Assembly: GCA_947179325.1 (NCBI GenBank)
Contig: CAMXAU010000001.1
Coordinates: forward strand, 168,466 to 232,465
Length of the DNA stretch: 64,000 bases
Direction: 5' to 3'
DNA from: an uncultured Bacteroidales bacterium
GTDB lineage: Bacteria > Bacteroidota > Bacteroidia > Bacteroidales > UBA932
Positions 24,259 through 33,444 of the stretch are shown in pieces. Position numbers and translations under genes: made by a program. The notes under the pieces were generated by a model. The model saw only the letters and a list, made by a program, of their open reading frames with translations, was not told the DNA's origin and did no database searches. The stretch's first letter is position 1, and every line of letters begins with the position of its first letter.

Positions 24259-27200
24259 TTAGAATGACAAATTCAGCCCGATAAACACCACTCTCTGCAG
24301 AGGATATACGTCAGCTCCAGTCTCTGGATCCCAGAAGTCTGAGTAGAATTTACCTGCGGTGAAGAGATTTACGCCCTGGACATAGATGCGCATGGTGTTG
24401 GCATATATTTTCTTTGCCCACTTGTCCGGAAGAGTATATCCTATCTCAACATTCTTCAGGCGCAGATAGCTCGCATCGCGCTGCCACCATGTCGAGGTCT
24501 TGTAGTTGTTTGCGTTTGTGCCATAGCTAAGCCTCGGTGAGAATGCATTCGGGTCAGGGTTGTCTTCTGTCCATCTGTCAAGGAATGCCGTCATTACGTT
24601 GCCCATGTACTTCGGCCCGCGTTCTGCCTGGAACGGCTGGAAATACCATCCTCCGGTCAGGTAGGTCGACCTGTTGCCTGCCCCCTGGAAAAGGAATGAG
24701 AAATCAAGTCCTTTCCAGTTCAGGGATGCTCCGAATCCATAGACAATCTCCGGCATTGCAGGATTTCCTATCCATGTCCTGTCGGCTTCTGTTATCTTGC
24801 CGTCATCATTCAGGTCTTCGTAGCGGATGTCTCCAGGGCGAAGCTGTGTCTTGTCCATAGAGAATTGTTCATAGTAGTCAGGCAGTGCGGCCAGCTCCTC
24901 TTCAGAAAACAGGTGCATTGCTTTGTAGCCGAGCGTAAGCCCGTATCTTGCACCCTTGAGGTCCTGCCATGGATAAGCATAGTATTTCCCGTCAGTTATG
25001 ACCTTGTTCCTCGTGAATGTGAAGTTCCCGCGCGCTGTAATGTACAGGTCCTTTCCAATGCGTTTCTGGTATTCTCCGGATATCTCGAATCCCTTGTTCT
25101 CCATCACTCCCATATTGGAATATATGTCATATCCGGAAGGCAGTCCGGTGATCTCTGATGCCTGGGGTGAAAGGAAAATGTTTTCACGGCGTTCGTAGAA
25201 AACATCACCGTTGAGGCGGAGTGACTTGATGAATCCAAGCTCAACGCCTATGTTGTATTTTGTCGCTACCTCCCATGTGACATTCTCGTTTGCCATTCTT
25301 CCTTCTCCTACTCCTCCCTGATACTGGTTGAAGTTGACGCCTATGTTGCTGAATCCTGAAGCATTGTCATTTATCGTCGCGAGATATATGAACCGTGTCG
25401 ACGGGATCTGGTCATTTCCCACCTGTCCAGCAGAAAGGCGCAGCTTGGCCCATGTAAGGATGTCGTTGCCCTTGAGGAATCTTTCTTCTGAAGCGACCCA
25501 TCCCAGGGCCAGTGCCGGGAAGATGCCCATCCTGTTGTTCCTGGCAAAATTCTCAGAGCCGTTGAATCCAATGTTCGCCTCAACAAGGTAGCGGTTGTCG
25601 TATCCGTATGTTGCGCGCGCTGCAAGTCCCAGGCTCCTGTTCGGAAGCGAGTTGATATAGCTCATGCCTTGCAGCATGATTCTGTAGTCTTTTGCGAATC
25701 CCATGACAAGCGCTCCGACATCATGCTTCCCGAAATACCGCTGATAGTTTATGGTGAACTCTGCATACTGGGAGCGTGTCGAGGAACTGTTGTGTGAATA
25801 GTTGAGGTAATCCTGATACCTGTCAGCCTGCCATTCGGTCGCCATGAGGTCTCCGCTTTCATCGCGTCCTGTCACTTCGAAAAAGTTTATGTCGCGCGAA
25901 TGTGTATCTGTAGCGGATGTCGTGTAGTCGTAGGCGTATGTCAGTTTTGCATTTAGCCCCCTTGTGATGAATTTCAGGTCCTGGTCAATTGACAGATTTG
26001 CGCGCAGGGCATTCTCCATTGTCTTTGCATATCCCCGTTGTGTCAACATGTTGTATGGATTGTTCAGGCCATCCCGTCCTGCGAGTCTTCCGTCCTTGAG
26101 AATTACAGGGAATGCATTTGGGGCAGCGTTGATGATGTCACGGTATATTGATGACGCACCGCCTTCTGCCGGTTCCATGTTTTCTGATACATTCCCTTGA
26201 AGGCCAATGCTTACAGTTGTGGTAGGAGTAATGTCCATGTCTACATTTGCCCTGAAATTATAGCGCGTGTAGTTCACGTTGGCGCCAAAGGAACCGATTG
26301 AATTGCTGACCCAGGAATATGGTCCTGGCTGTACGGCAAATTGCCCTTCCTGGTTGTAGAAGGATATGGAGGTGAAATAGCGTGCGAACTTTCCTCCTCC
26401 TGAAATATTTGCGCTTACCTTTTCGGACAGGGTGATGTCCTTCATGAGTATTTTCTGCCAGTCTATGTCAGGATAGACCTCAGGGTCAATCTGCGAACGC
26501 ATCGCATCGATTTCCGCCAGCTGGTACTTGAATGCCGATGATATGCCCGGCGTCGCATCCACGGCTTCATTGAACAGCATTGACCTTGTAGCTGCATCCA
26601 CAAAGGAAAGGCGCTTGCTCGGCGAAGAAAAGCCTTGCTCATAACGTACATCTATCCTTGCAGGACCGTCAAAGCCTCGCCTGGTGTTGATTATTATGAC
26701 TCCATTGGCTCCGCGTACTCCATAGACTGCGGTTGCAGAGGCATCCTTGAGCACGGAGAAAGATTCGATTTCAAGCGGGTCGACATTCTCAAGAGGCCGC
26801 TCTATCCCGTCAACCAGGACCAAAGGGTTCGGGTCGCCGGTAAATGTCGCTATACCCCTGATCCAGAATTGTGCGTCATCTTTGCCCGGTTCCCCTGAAG
26901 ACTGGAGCGCAACAAGCCCTGCAACATTTCCTGCCAGTGACTGGCTGAGTGAACGTACAGGGGCACGCAGCTCTCCCGGCCGGATTGTCGAGATGGCAGC
27001 CACAACGGATTCTTTTTTCTGCGTACCGTAGCCGACTGCAACCACTTCTCCTGCATCAAGTGAGACGGCGTCCTGTTTCAGGACAACGGTGACAGGTCTG
27101 CCTACATATGCAACGACTGTCGCGGTCTCGCAACCGATATACGAAACTACCAGTGTCGCATTTTCCGATACATCAAGGCTGAATTTTCCGTCCAGGTCTG

Positions 27201-27372
27201 TAATGGTTGCCAGGGTGTTTCCGCGGACCATCACTGTCGCTCCGATGTATGGCTCGCCAGCCTCGTCAATGACCACTCCTGAGATTCCGGATGACTGCGC
27301 GGACAGAATGAAAGGCAGTGTCAGGCACAAAGTCAACAGGAGCGCTTTTCTGTAGGATTGAAGAAAAACCAT
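24259..27372 (-). CDS. susC: SusC-family TonB-dependent transporter
   Basis: A 1037-residue outer-membrane transporter. Signal peptide (ending about LSA|Q, residue 25), carboxypeptidase-like domain (30-105, IGATVMVRG, ITDLDGKFSL), TonB-box-like EVVAVGYGTQKK, plug (about 120-250, with FWIRGIATF and the family motif VYGVRGANGVIIINT), then the barrel, which ends in an aromatic residue (LNLSF). The ATG at 27372 was chosen because it gives a signal peptide; the reading frame stays open 56 codons further upstream into the divergent promoter region. It would import the (glyco)peptide or oligosaccharide released at the surface. The divergent hybrid regulator at 27617 is expected to control it. Confidence 0.95.
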   Translation of the reverse strand: MVFLQSYRKALLLTLCLTLPFILSAQSSGISGVVIDEAGEPYIGATVMVRGNTLATITDLDGKFSLDVSENATLVVSYIGCETATVVAYVGRPVTVVLKQDAVSLDAGEVVAVGYGTQKKESVVAAISTIRPGELRAPVRSLSQSLAGNVAGLVALQSSGEPGKDDAQFWIRGIATFTGDPNPLVLVDGIERPLENVDPLEIESFSVLKDASATAVYGVRGANGVIIINTRRGFDGPARIDVRYEQGFSSPSKRLSFVDAATRSMLFNEAVDATPGISSAFKYQLAEIDAMRSQIDPEVYPDIDWQKILMKDITLSEKVSANISGGGKFARYFTSISFYNQEGQFAVQPGPYSWVSNSIGSFGANVNYTRYNFRANVDMDITPTTTVSIGLQGNVSENMEPAEGGASSIYRDIINAAPNAFPVILKDGRLAGRDGLNNPYNMLTQRGYAKTMENALRANLSIDQDLKFITRGLNAKLTYAYDYTTSATDTHSRDINFFEVTGRDESGDLMATEWQADRYQDYLNYSHNSSSTRSQYAEFTINYQRYFGKHDVGALVMGFAKDYRIMLQGMSYINSLPNRSLGLAARATYGYDNRYLVEANIGFNGSENFARNNRMGIFPALALGWVASEERFLKGNDILTWAKLRLSAGQVGNDQIPSTRFIYLATINDNASGFSNIGVNFNQYQGGVGEGRMANENVTWEVATKYNIGVELGFIKSLRLNGDVFYERRENIFLSPQASEITGLPSGYDIYSNMGVMENKGFEISGEYQKRIGKDLYITARGNFTFTRNKVITDGKYYAYPWQDLKGARYGLTLGYKAMHLFSEEELAALPDYYEQFSMDKTQLRPGDIRYEDLNDDGKITEADRTWIGNPAMPEIVYGFGASLNWKGLDFSFLFQGAGNRSTYLTGGWYFQPFQAERGPKYMGNVMTAFLDRWTEDNPDPNAFSPRLSYGTNANNYKTSTWWQRDASYLRLKNVEIGYTLPDKWAKKIYANTMRIYVQGVNLFTAGKFYSDFWDPETGADVYPLQRVVFIGLNLSF

Positions 27373-27616
27373 AAAATAGTTGAGTTTGGTTGTTAATAAT
27401 AGTGTGTCGTGGCGCGTCGCCTGCTGCCATTGATTATGCCATCGCGGGCTTTGGACAACGCTTTGTTTTGCTATCGAAGTTAGATTATAAACACTCGTGG
27501 CGATGTAAGGATAGTACGGATTTATACAATGTTTATACATTTGCGGCCTTTCTGTGACTTTTGTTGCTTTGTCTTGTATGTTTTTAGTATTTTTGGGGAC
27601 TATTCAACGGGTTGTT
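27373..27616. promoter_or_regulatory. Divergent PUL/regulator intergenic region
   Basis: The 244 bp between susC (minus) and the hybrid regulator (plus) should hold both promoters. On the plus strand a -7 box TATTTTTG is seen at 27588-27595; candidate -33 TTTG elements are 16 or 24 bp away, not the ideal 19. On the minus strand no good consensus box is visible, only the partial match TAACTTCG, as is common for regulator-dependent PUL promoters. No clear direct repeat for regulator binding was found by eye. Confidence 0.5.
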
Positions 27617-30600
27617 ATGAGAAAAATATGTATCTCCCTGCTTTCTTCTGTGCTCCTGTGCACTTGTCTTGTGCAGTCTTTTGCGGATGAGAGGAAATTC
27701 TTGTATCTGAATGTGGAGAATGGTCTCCGGTCAAATTCGGTAGAGTGCGTTTTCCAGGATAAAAGCGGAATGATGTGGTTTGGCACGCACGACGGGCTGA
27801 GCATGTACGACACCTACAGCATAAAGACATGGAGGCATGATGCAAATGATGTGAATTCCTTGGGGAACAACTGTGTATACAGCATATTCGAGGATAGCAA
27901 GGGCCGGATGTGGACAGGTACTGAGCGTGGCATCTATATATTTGACCGGAATACGGAAATGTTTGCTGTCCCGGACTGCGGATTCGGGATGAAGAACATC
28001 CATGTACACTCCATTGCAGAGGACAAGAGAGGCCGGATATGGATAGCCTCTCTCGGTGACGGGGTCTTCTGTATAGATCCGGAGACTTCTGAGGCGAGGA
28101 ACTGGCGGCGTAGCCAGGACGGAACGTCAGGATTGAATTCGGACTACTCTCCACGTATACTTGTCGATGCCATCGGAAATGTGTGGTGCATCACTTCGGG
28201 GAGCTATCTGTATCGCTTTGATGAATGCTCTTCTGATTTCACTCCTGTTCCCATAAGGGATGATGTGAAGGGAATCACGGAGAAAAACGCTTTTTCAATG
28301 TGCCTTGACTGGGAGGGGAATATCTGGGTCGCAGGATGGGACAGCGGAATTTTCCATTATAATACGGAGACAGGGCTGTTTACCAATTATCTTTACACAT
28401 CCTCGGGTCCTCTCCTGAAAGGGCGCGTGCATGTCATGAAGGAGCTGGAGCCAGGGCATATCTGCATTGGCTCGGATCATGGAATCTCCTTTTTTGAAAT
28501 TCCTGGGGGGGGGAATAGAAACAATCTCCTATGGAAGCTCCATGTATGGCGGCTTGTCGGATGATTTTGTATATGATGTGCTCAAGGACAGGGAAGGCGG
28601 TCTATGGGTCGCAACTTATTTCGGAGGAGTCAACTATTCGAACCCCAACAGCTCCAACTTTATCTTAAGGAAATGTTCGTCCGATTCTTCCCGTGGACGG
28701 ATAATAAGCAAGTTCTGTGAAAGCCATGACAAGAACATATGGATAGGTACCGATGACGGTGGGCTTTTCCGCTATGATCCGTCCGGGGATTCGTGTTCTC
28801 CCGTAACCGTGGACAATGAAATACCAAACCTGAATATACATGCTTTGCTTGATGATGGCCAGTATCTGTGGATAGGCACATACAGCAATGGCCTGTACCG
28901 TATGGATGTTGACAGTGGGGAGATAATCCATTACAGCAGTTTTGCCGAACCGGGAGGTGAGATATCCCAGAGTGTATATTCGTTGTTTATGGACCCGACA
29001 GGAAAGCTGTGGATAGGTACAAAATCTTCTATATGGTATTGGACGGAAACCAAAGGGTTCCAGTGTGTCAGGGAATTGGGGTATAATAGCGATGTGATTG
29101 ACATCAAGAGCGATACAATGGGCAATATCTATTTTGCGTCGATATCCAAGGGGCTTTTCTGCTATACTCCAAGGACACAGGTGCTGGAAAAGGTTGCAGC
29201 GGAACCTGATGGCCCGGGAATACCGGATGCGATACTGTCGTTTACTGTACTGCAGGACTGCGTCATTGTCGGCACTTCCGGGAACGGCCTGGTCAGGTAT
29301 GACATCAATACGGGTAAGGCCTCAAATGTACCTATTCCGGTCCATGATATGGAAAGCATGACAATCTACCATATAATCAATGATGATGACAATATATGGC
29401 TAAGTACAACCGAGGGGCTTCTGCGTTATGATACGATTTCAGGGATGAAGAACTTTTTCGGGAAAGAAGACGGGCTGAGAACTGATGTCTTCAGCTGTAA
29501 TTCCGGAATCAAGGCATCAGACGGAAGGATATATATAGGGACAAATGACGGATTCAACATCTTTAATCCGAAACTGATTCACACTAATCCTGTCCTTCCG
29601 AACACTGTCTTCATGGATTCGGCATTTCCCGGACTCAAGGATGGGGACAATATTGTTGTGCGTAAAGGGCATGACCCTTTTGTGATAGGCTTTGCCGCAT
29701 TGAGCTACCGCTCGCCCCAGAAGAACCAGTATCGCTACATCATGGAAGGCTTGTCGGATGATTGGCATGAAGTTCCGTGGAGGGACAACCATGTCAGCTT
29801 CTCAGGGCTGAGGTGCGGGAAATACCGCTTCCGGGTATATTCCAGCAATAATGACGGGCTTTGGGGTGAACCAGCCTCAATCAATATTGAAGTGAAGCCA
29901 TACTGGTATAATGGCACGGCTGCAATAATCGTGTATATATTGTCGGGAGTCCTGTTCTTTGCTGCAATATTCCTTATGCTGCGTGAATATAGTATCCAGA
30001 AGCGTAGCAGCAAGGCTGTAAAGCTTGATTTCCTCAGAGAAAAGACCCGGATAGAGACAGAAGTCCAGTTCTTTACCAACCTTGTGCATGAGATAAAGAC
30101 CCCGGTGATGCTTATAAATGCCCCGGTAAACGAAATATCATCAATGTCAGGCCTGCCGGACAAGGTCATGGACAATATTTCCCTCATCAAGAAAAGTTCA
30201 GACAAGCTTGCAGGGCTGACAAATGAAATACTCAATTTCAGGAAGTGCTCACGCGAACTGGCCCTGGTGCCGAAGGCCATCTCGCCGCTGACCAGGCAGG
30301 CTGTCGATGACTTCCTGAAAATCACAGGCGAACATGGCATCTGCCTGACATTTGTTGACCGGACAGACGGCAATGCCATTGTCAACATCAATGCAGAAGC
30401 ATGGAGCAAGATGATGAACAACCTTCTTTTCAATGCGGTCAAATTTACAAGGGACATGATTGAAGTCACAGTCTCTGTCTCCGACAGGAAGATTGTTGTA
30501 TCCGTGTATGACAATGGAATCGGCATCGCGGAATCCGAGCTTAAAAAGATCTTCAATGCATTCTGGCATTCTGAGAATACAGGGCGTATACAGACGTTAG

Positions 30601-31613
30601 GCTTCGGCCTCGGACTGTCTATAACAAACATGCTTGCCCACAAGATGGGAATGGAGCTTTCTGTAGACAGTGAACTTGGGCAATATACAGTTTTCAGCAT
30701 AGCGATACCTCTTGAGGACGGGCTGTCTGCAGAGCCGGACACAGGGAATGCAGATTCCTTGTGCTCCGGAGTCCATGGCGGTGAATCCCATATTGCAGAT
30801 TCCGGCAGGATGGCATATGGGCCAGACAGGAAAACCATATCGGTGATGATTGTGGATGACGACATGGATTTACGTCATTATCTGGAAAAAAGCCTGTCAG
30901 ATGAATACAATGCCTTATCTGCCGGGAATGGTGAGGAGGCACTCATGATTCTCAGGTCCGGTAAAAAGGTCGACCTTATAGTAAGTGATGTCATGATGCC
31001 GAAAATGGACGGGATAGAACTATGCAACTGCCTGAAGAAAGACATGGATTTCTCCCATATCCCCATTATCCTGCTTTCCGCCAATTCCGACAGTGAGATG
31101 AAAACCCTGAGCGTCCAGAACGGGTCGGACCTATATGTTGAGAAACCTGTGGACATCCGCTATCTCAAGACCATAATCAATAGTCTGCTTGAGAAACGCA
31201 GGGCATTGTATGATACATTCAGCAAAAGGCCGTTTCTTGCCCTGCCTGGAGTCATGGACAAATATGCTGAGGACAAGTTCATCCGGGAATTCAGCAATCT
31301 CGTCCTGGAAAATCTTTCCAGGACAGCTTTGAATATCGACTTTCTTGCCTCTGAAATGCATGTAAGCCGGACAGTGCTGTTCCGTAAAGTCAAGGAAAGT
31401 ACGGACATGACACCCAATAACTACATCAAGGCATTGAGGCTTGTCAAGGCTGCGGAATACCTGGCTTCCGGAAAATACAAGGTCAATGAGATCTGCTGGA
31501 TGGTCGGTTTCAACACACCGAGCTATTTCTCAAAATGCTTTTATGAACATTTCGGGGTATATCCAAGGAACTATGTCTCCGGTATGCCGGACTCTCCAGG
31601 GGAGCAGCATTAG
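27617..31613 (+). pseudogene. Hybrid two-component system regulator, frame split at a G9 tract
   Basis: Homologous to PUL regulators (HTCS) but in two frames. The first part (27617-28564) has a signal peptide and Reg_prop beta-propeller repeats. A run of nine G (28505-28513) shifts the frame, and translation stops at 28564. The second part continues the propeller in another frame to 31613, then Y_Y_Y domain, membrane helix, HisKA (LVHEIKTP), HATPase (NAVKFT, DNGIGI, GFGLGL), receiver (VSDVMMPKMDG) and AraC-type HTH. With eight G (or eleven) the frame is continuous: EIPGGGIETI, about 1331 residues, normal length, with phospho-acceptors His824 and Asp1124. It may be a phase-variable gene, a true mutation or a homopolymer sequencing error. 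It presumably senses the PUL glycan in the periplasm and activates susC. Confidence 0.9.
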
Positions 31614-31618
31614 TCCGG

Positions 31619-33277
31619 TCACCCCTTCCCGATAAAGCTGCGCATGAATGAGGTATGTGGAATCTCCTTGTCCGAGACATGCACGAAATAGTGCAGGAAC
31701 TTCAGCAGGCGGTGTGCCTCGCTGTACTCCGGGCAGTCCTTGGGAACTGTCGCAAGGATTCTTTCCGCGTGATTGCGGAACACGGCGAACTCAATTAGGT
31801 ATGCGGAGTTGAACAGCACGTCCGCATGCTCCTGGAACGGATATATCCATTTGACTTCCGCCCTGCGTACATTCGGCCAGTTGGATATTGTCTCCTGTGC
31901 TGAAAATGCGCCTTTGTTGAAATCTCTCACTATCCTTCTCAGGAGCCTGTTGTCGCTGGTCGGGATGCAGTTGTGGTTGTCAAGCGAGATGCTTGTTATC
32001 GTGTTGATGAATATCCTGAACTTGTCGGATTCCGGAACCTTGTCTGTAAGGCGCGGGTTTAGCGCGTGGATTCCCTCGATCAGCAGGATCGTGCCCTTGC
32101 CGAGCTTGAGCCTTTTGCCGTTGAACTCCCTCAGCCCTGTCACGAAATTGTATTCCGGGACTTCCACTTCCTCGCCGGCAAGCAGCCTGAGCACGTCTTT
32201 CTGCAGATATTCATGGTCGACAGTGTCGAAATTGTCAAAGTCGAATGTCCCGTCAGGAAGTTTCGGGGTGTCAAGGCGGTTGACGAAATAGTCATCAGTG
32301 GAGAATGAGATAGGATGGAGACCGCATGCTTTCAGCTGGACGCTCAGCCTTTTGCAGAAAGTGCTCTTGCCGCTGCTGGTAGGGCCTGTTATCAGGACCA
32401 TCCTTATCGGCTTGTCTGAACTGCACTTCCTTTCGATTTCCTCGGCAATCTGTACAATCTTCTTTTCCTGCAGCGCCTCCGCTACCTGTATCAGGTCGGA
32501 AGCCTTGCCTTCAAGGCATGACTTGTTGACGTCGCCTACATTCTCCAGTCCCATTATCCTGTTCCACCTGACTGTCTCGGAAAAGACATCGAATGTCTTT
32601 GGCTGCTCCATGAACGGGGCCAGCGTCTCCGGGTCATGGCGGTCCGGGACACGCAGGAGCATTCCTCCGCGGTATGGTGTAAGCTCCCACAGCTTTATGT
32701 ATCCTGAACTTGGCACAAGTGCATCATAGTAGTAATCCGCAGTCTCGCCAAGTGTATAGTAGCATATATAGACTTCTCCGCATGTCTCAAGAAGCTTGAC
32801 CTTGTCATTCATCCCAAGCTCCCTGAATATCTGTATGGCTTCCTTTACCTGGACCTCATGCCTCTTGAATGGCATGTTGGCTTCGGAAATCTCCTTCATC
32901 CGGAGACTTATGGCGTTGACATCCTGGTTGTCAAGCCCGGTCCCGTCCTCTTTGCAGACCTGGCAGAAATAGCCTTTAGATATAGGTCTGCGCATGATGA
33001 CCTTGCATCCTGGAAACAGGTCCCTTGCTGCCTTGTAGAGCATGAAGCAGAGTGAACGGCAATAGACATTGCGGCCGATGTAGGACCTGTAGTCCAGGAA
33101 CTCTATGTCCTTGTTGTTGAAGACCCGGAACATAAGCCCCTCGGCGACATTGTTGACCTTTGCCGCGACAATCTCGAACGGCTTTCCGAATCCGAATTCC
33201 CTGGACATTTCAAGAAGATTGGTTCCTTCTTTGAAATCCTTGAATATGCCGGTGTTTTTGCAGAATACCCTTACCAT
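31619..33277 (-). CDS. TGS-domain nucleoside (uridine-type) kinase
   Basis: A 552-residue cytoplasmic protein. Residues 1-60 are a TGS-like domain (VRVFCKNTGIF), then a region resembling the second additional domain of ThrRS (about 60-250), then a PRK/uridine-kinase domain with the Walker A GPTSSGKST and DDYFVNR. It probably phosphorylates a nucleoside, but the true substrate of this widespread Bacteroidota family is not settled. The ATG at 33277 is chosen; a TTG nine codons upstream overlaps a TATTTTTG promoter box. It converges on the HTCS with only 5 bp between stops and no obvious terminator. Confidence 0.85.
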   Translation of the reverse strand: MVRVFCKNTGIFKDFKEGTNLLEMSREFGFGKPFEIVAAKVNNVAEGLMFRVFNNKDIEFLDYRSYIGRNVYCRSLCFMLYKAARDLFPGCKVIMRRPISKGYFCQVCKEDGTGLDNQDVNAISLRMKEISEANMPFKRHEVQVKEAIQIFRELGMNDKVKLLETCGEVYICYYTLGETADYYYDALVPSSGYIKLWELTPYRGGMLLRVPDRHDPETLAPFMEQPKTFDVFSETVRWNRIMGLENVGDVNKSCLEGKASDLIQVAEALQEKKIVQIAEEIERKCSSDKPIRMVLITGPTSSGKSTFCKRLSVQLKACGLHPISFSTDDYFVNRLDTPKLPDGTFDFDNFDTVDHEYLQKDVLRLLAGEEVEVPEYNFVTGLREFNGKRLKLGKGTILLIEGIHALNPRLTDKVPESDKFRIFINTITSISLDNHNCIPTSDNRLLRRIVRDFNKGAFSAQETISNWPNVRRAEVKWIYPFQEHADVLFNSAYLIEFAVFRNHAERILATVPKDCPEYSEAHRLLKFLHYFVHVSDKEIPHTSFMRSFIGKG

Positions 33278-33301
33278 TTTGTATGATGAATAGTTTGCCT
33301 G

Positions 33302-33309
33302 CAAAAATA
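33302..33309 (-). promoter_or_regulatory. -7 box of the nucleoside kinase gene
   Basis: On the minus strand this reads TATTTTTG, a TAnnTTTG match, 24 bp upstream of the chosen ATG at 33277. Its position argues against the upstream TTG codon as a start. Confidence 0.65.
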
Positions 33310-33350
33310 ATATTTTTTGACGTTCCCCTGCTACTTTATATGACTTTTGT

Positions 33351-33408
33351 TATCTTTAGCATCCCCATAAATTGGGATGCCGGGTTAGCCATTATTTTTT
33401 TACCTTTG
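33351..33408 (+). promoter_or_regulatory. Promoter region of the second TonB-receptor operon
   Basis: Two -7-like boxes are present: TATCTTTA (33351-33358) and TACCTTTG (33401-33408). Between them GCATCCC (33359-33365) and GGGATGC (33374-33380) form a perfect 7-bp stem. The hairpin would be at the 5' end of a transcript from the first box, or act as an operator for the second. Neither box has a well-spaced TTTG -33 element. Confidence 0.5.
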
Positions 33409-33444
33409 CATCCTTAAAATCAGAGAATGGTGTATTATTGATTC

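Noticed and set aside
29735..30865. Long reading frame of 376 codons on the minus strand
   Set aside because: It is antisense to the kinase/receiver half of the hybrid regulator, and lacks a plausible start context or known domain. GC-rich third positions of the sense gene explain it.
28467..31613. A separate gene starting at 28467
   Set aside because: The start lies inside the propeller of the upstream frame and the encoded product begins mid-domain; it is the second half of one frameshifted regulator.
33278..33304. TTG start for the nucleoside kinase at 33304
   Set aside because: The TTG is part of the TATTTTTG promoter box, so it would not be in the message; the ATG at 33277 gives the TGS domain at the N-terminus.
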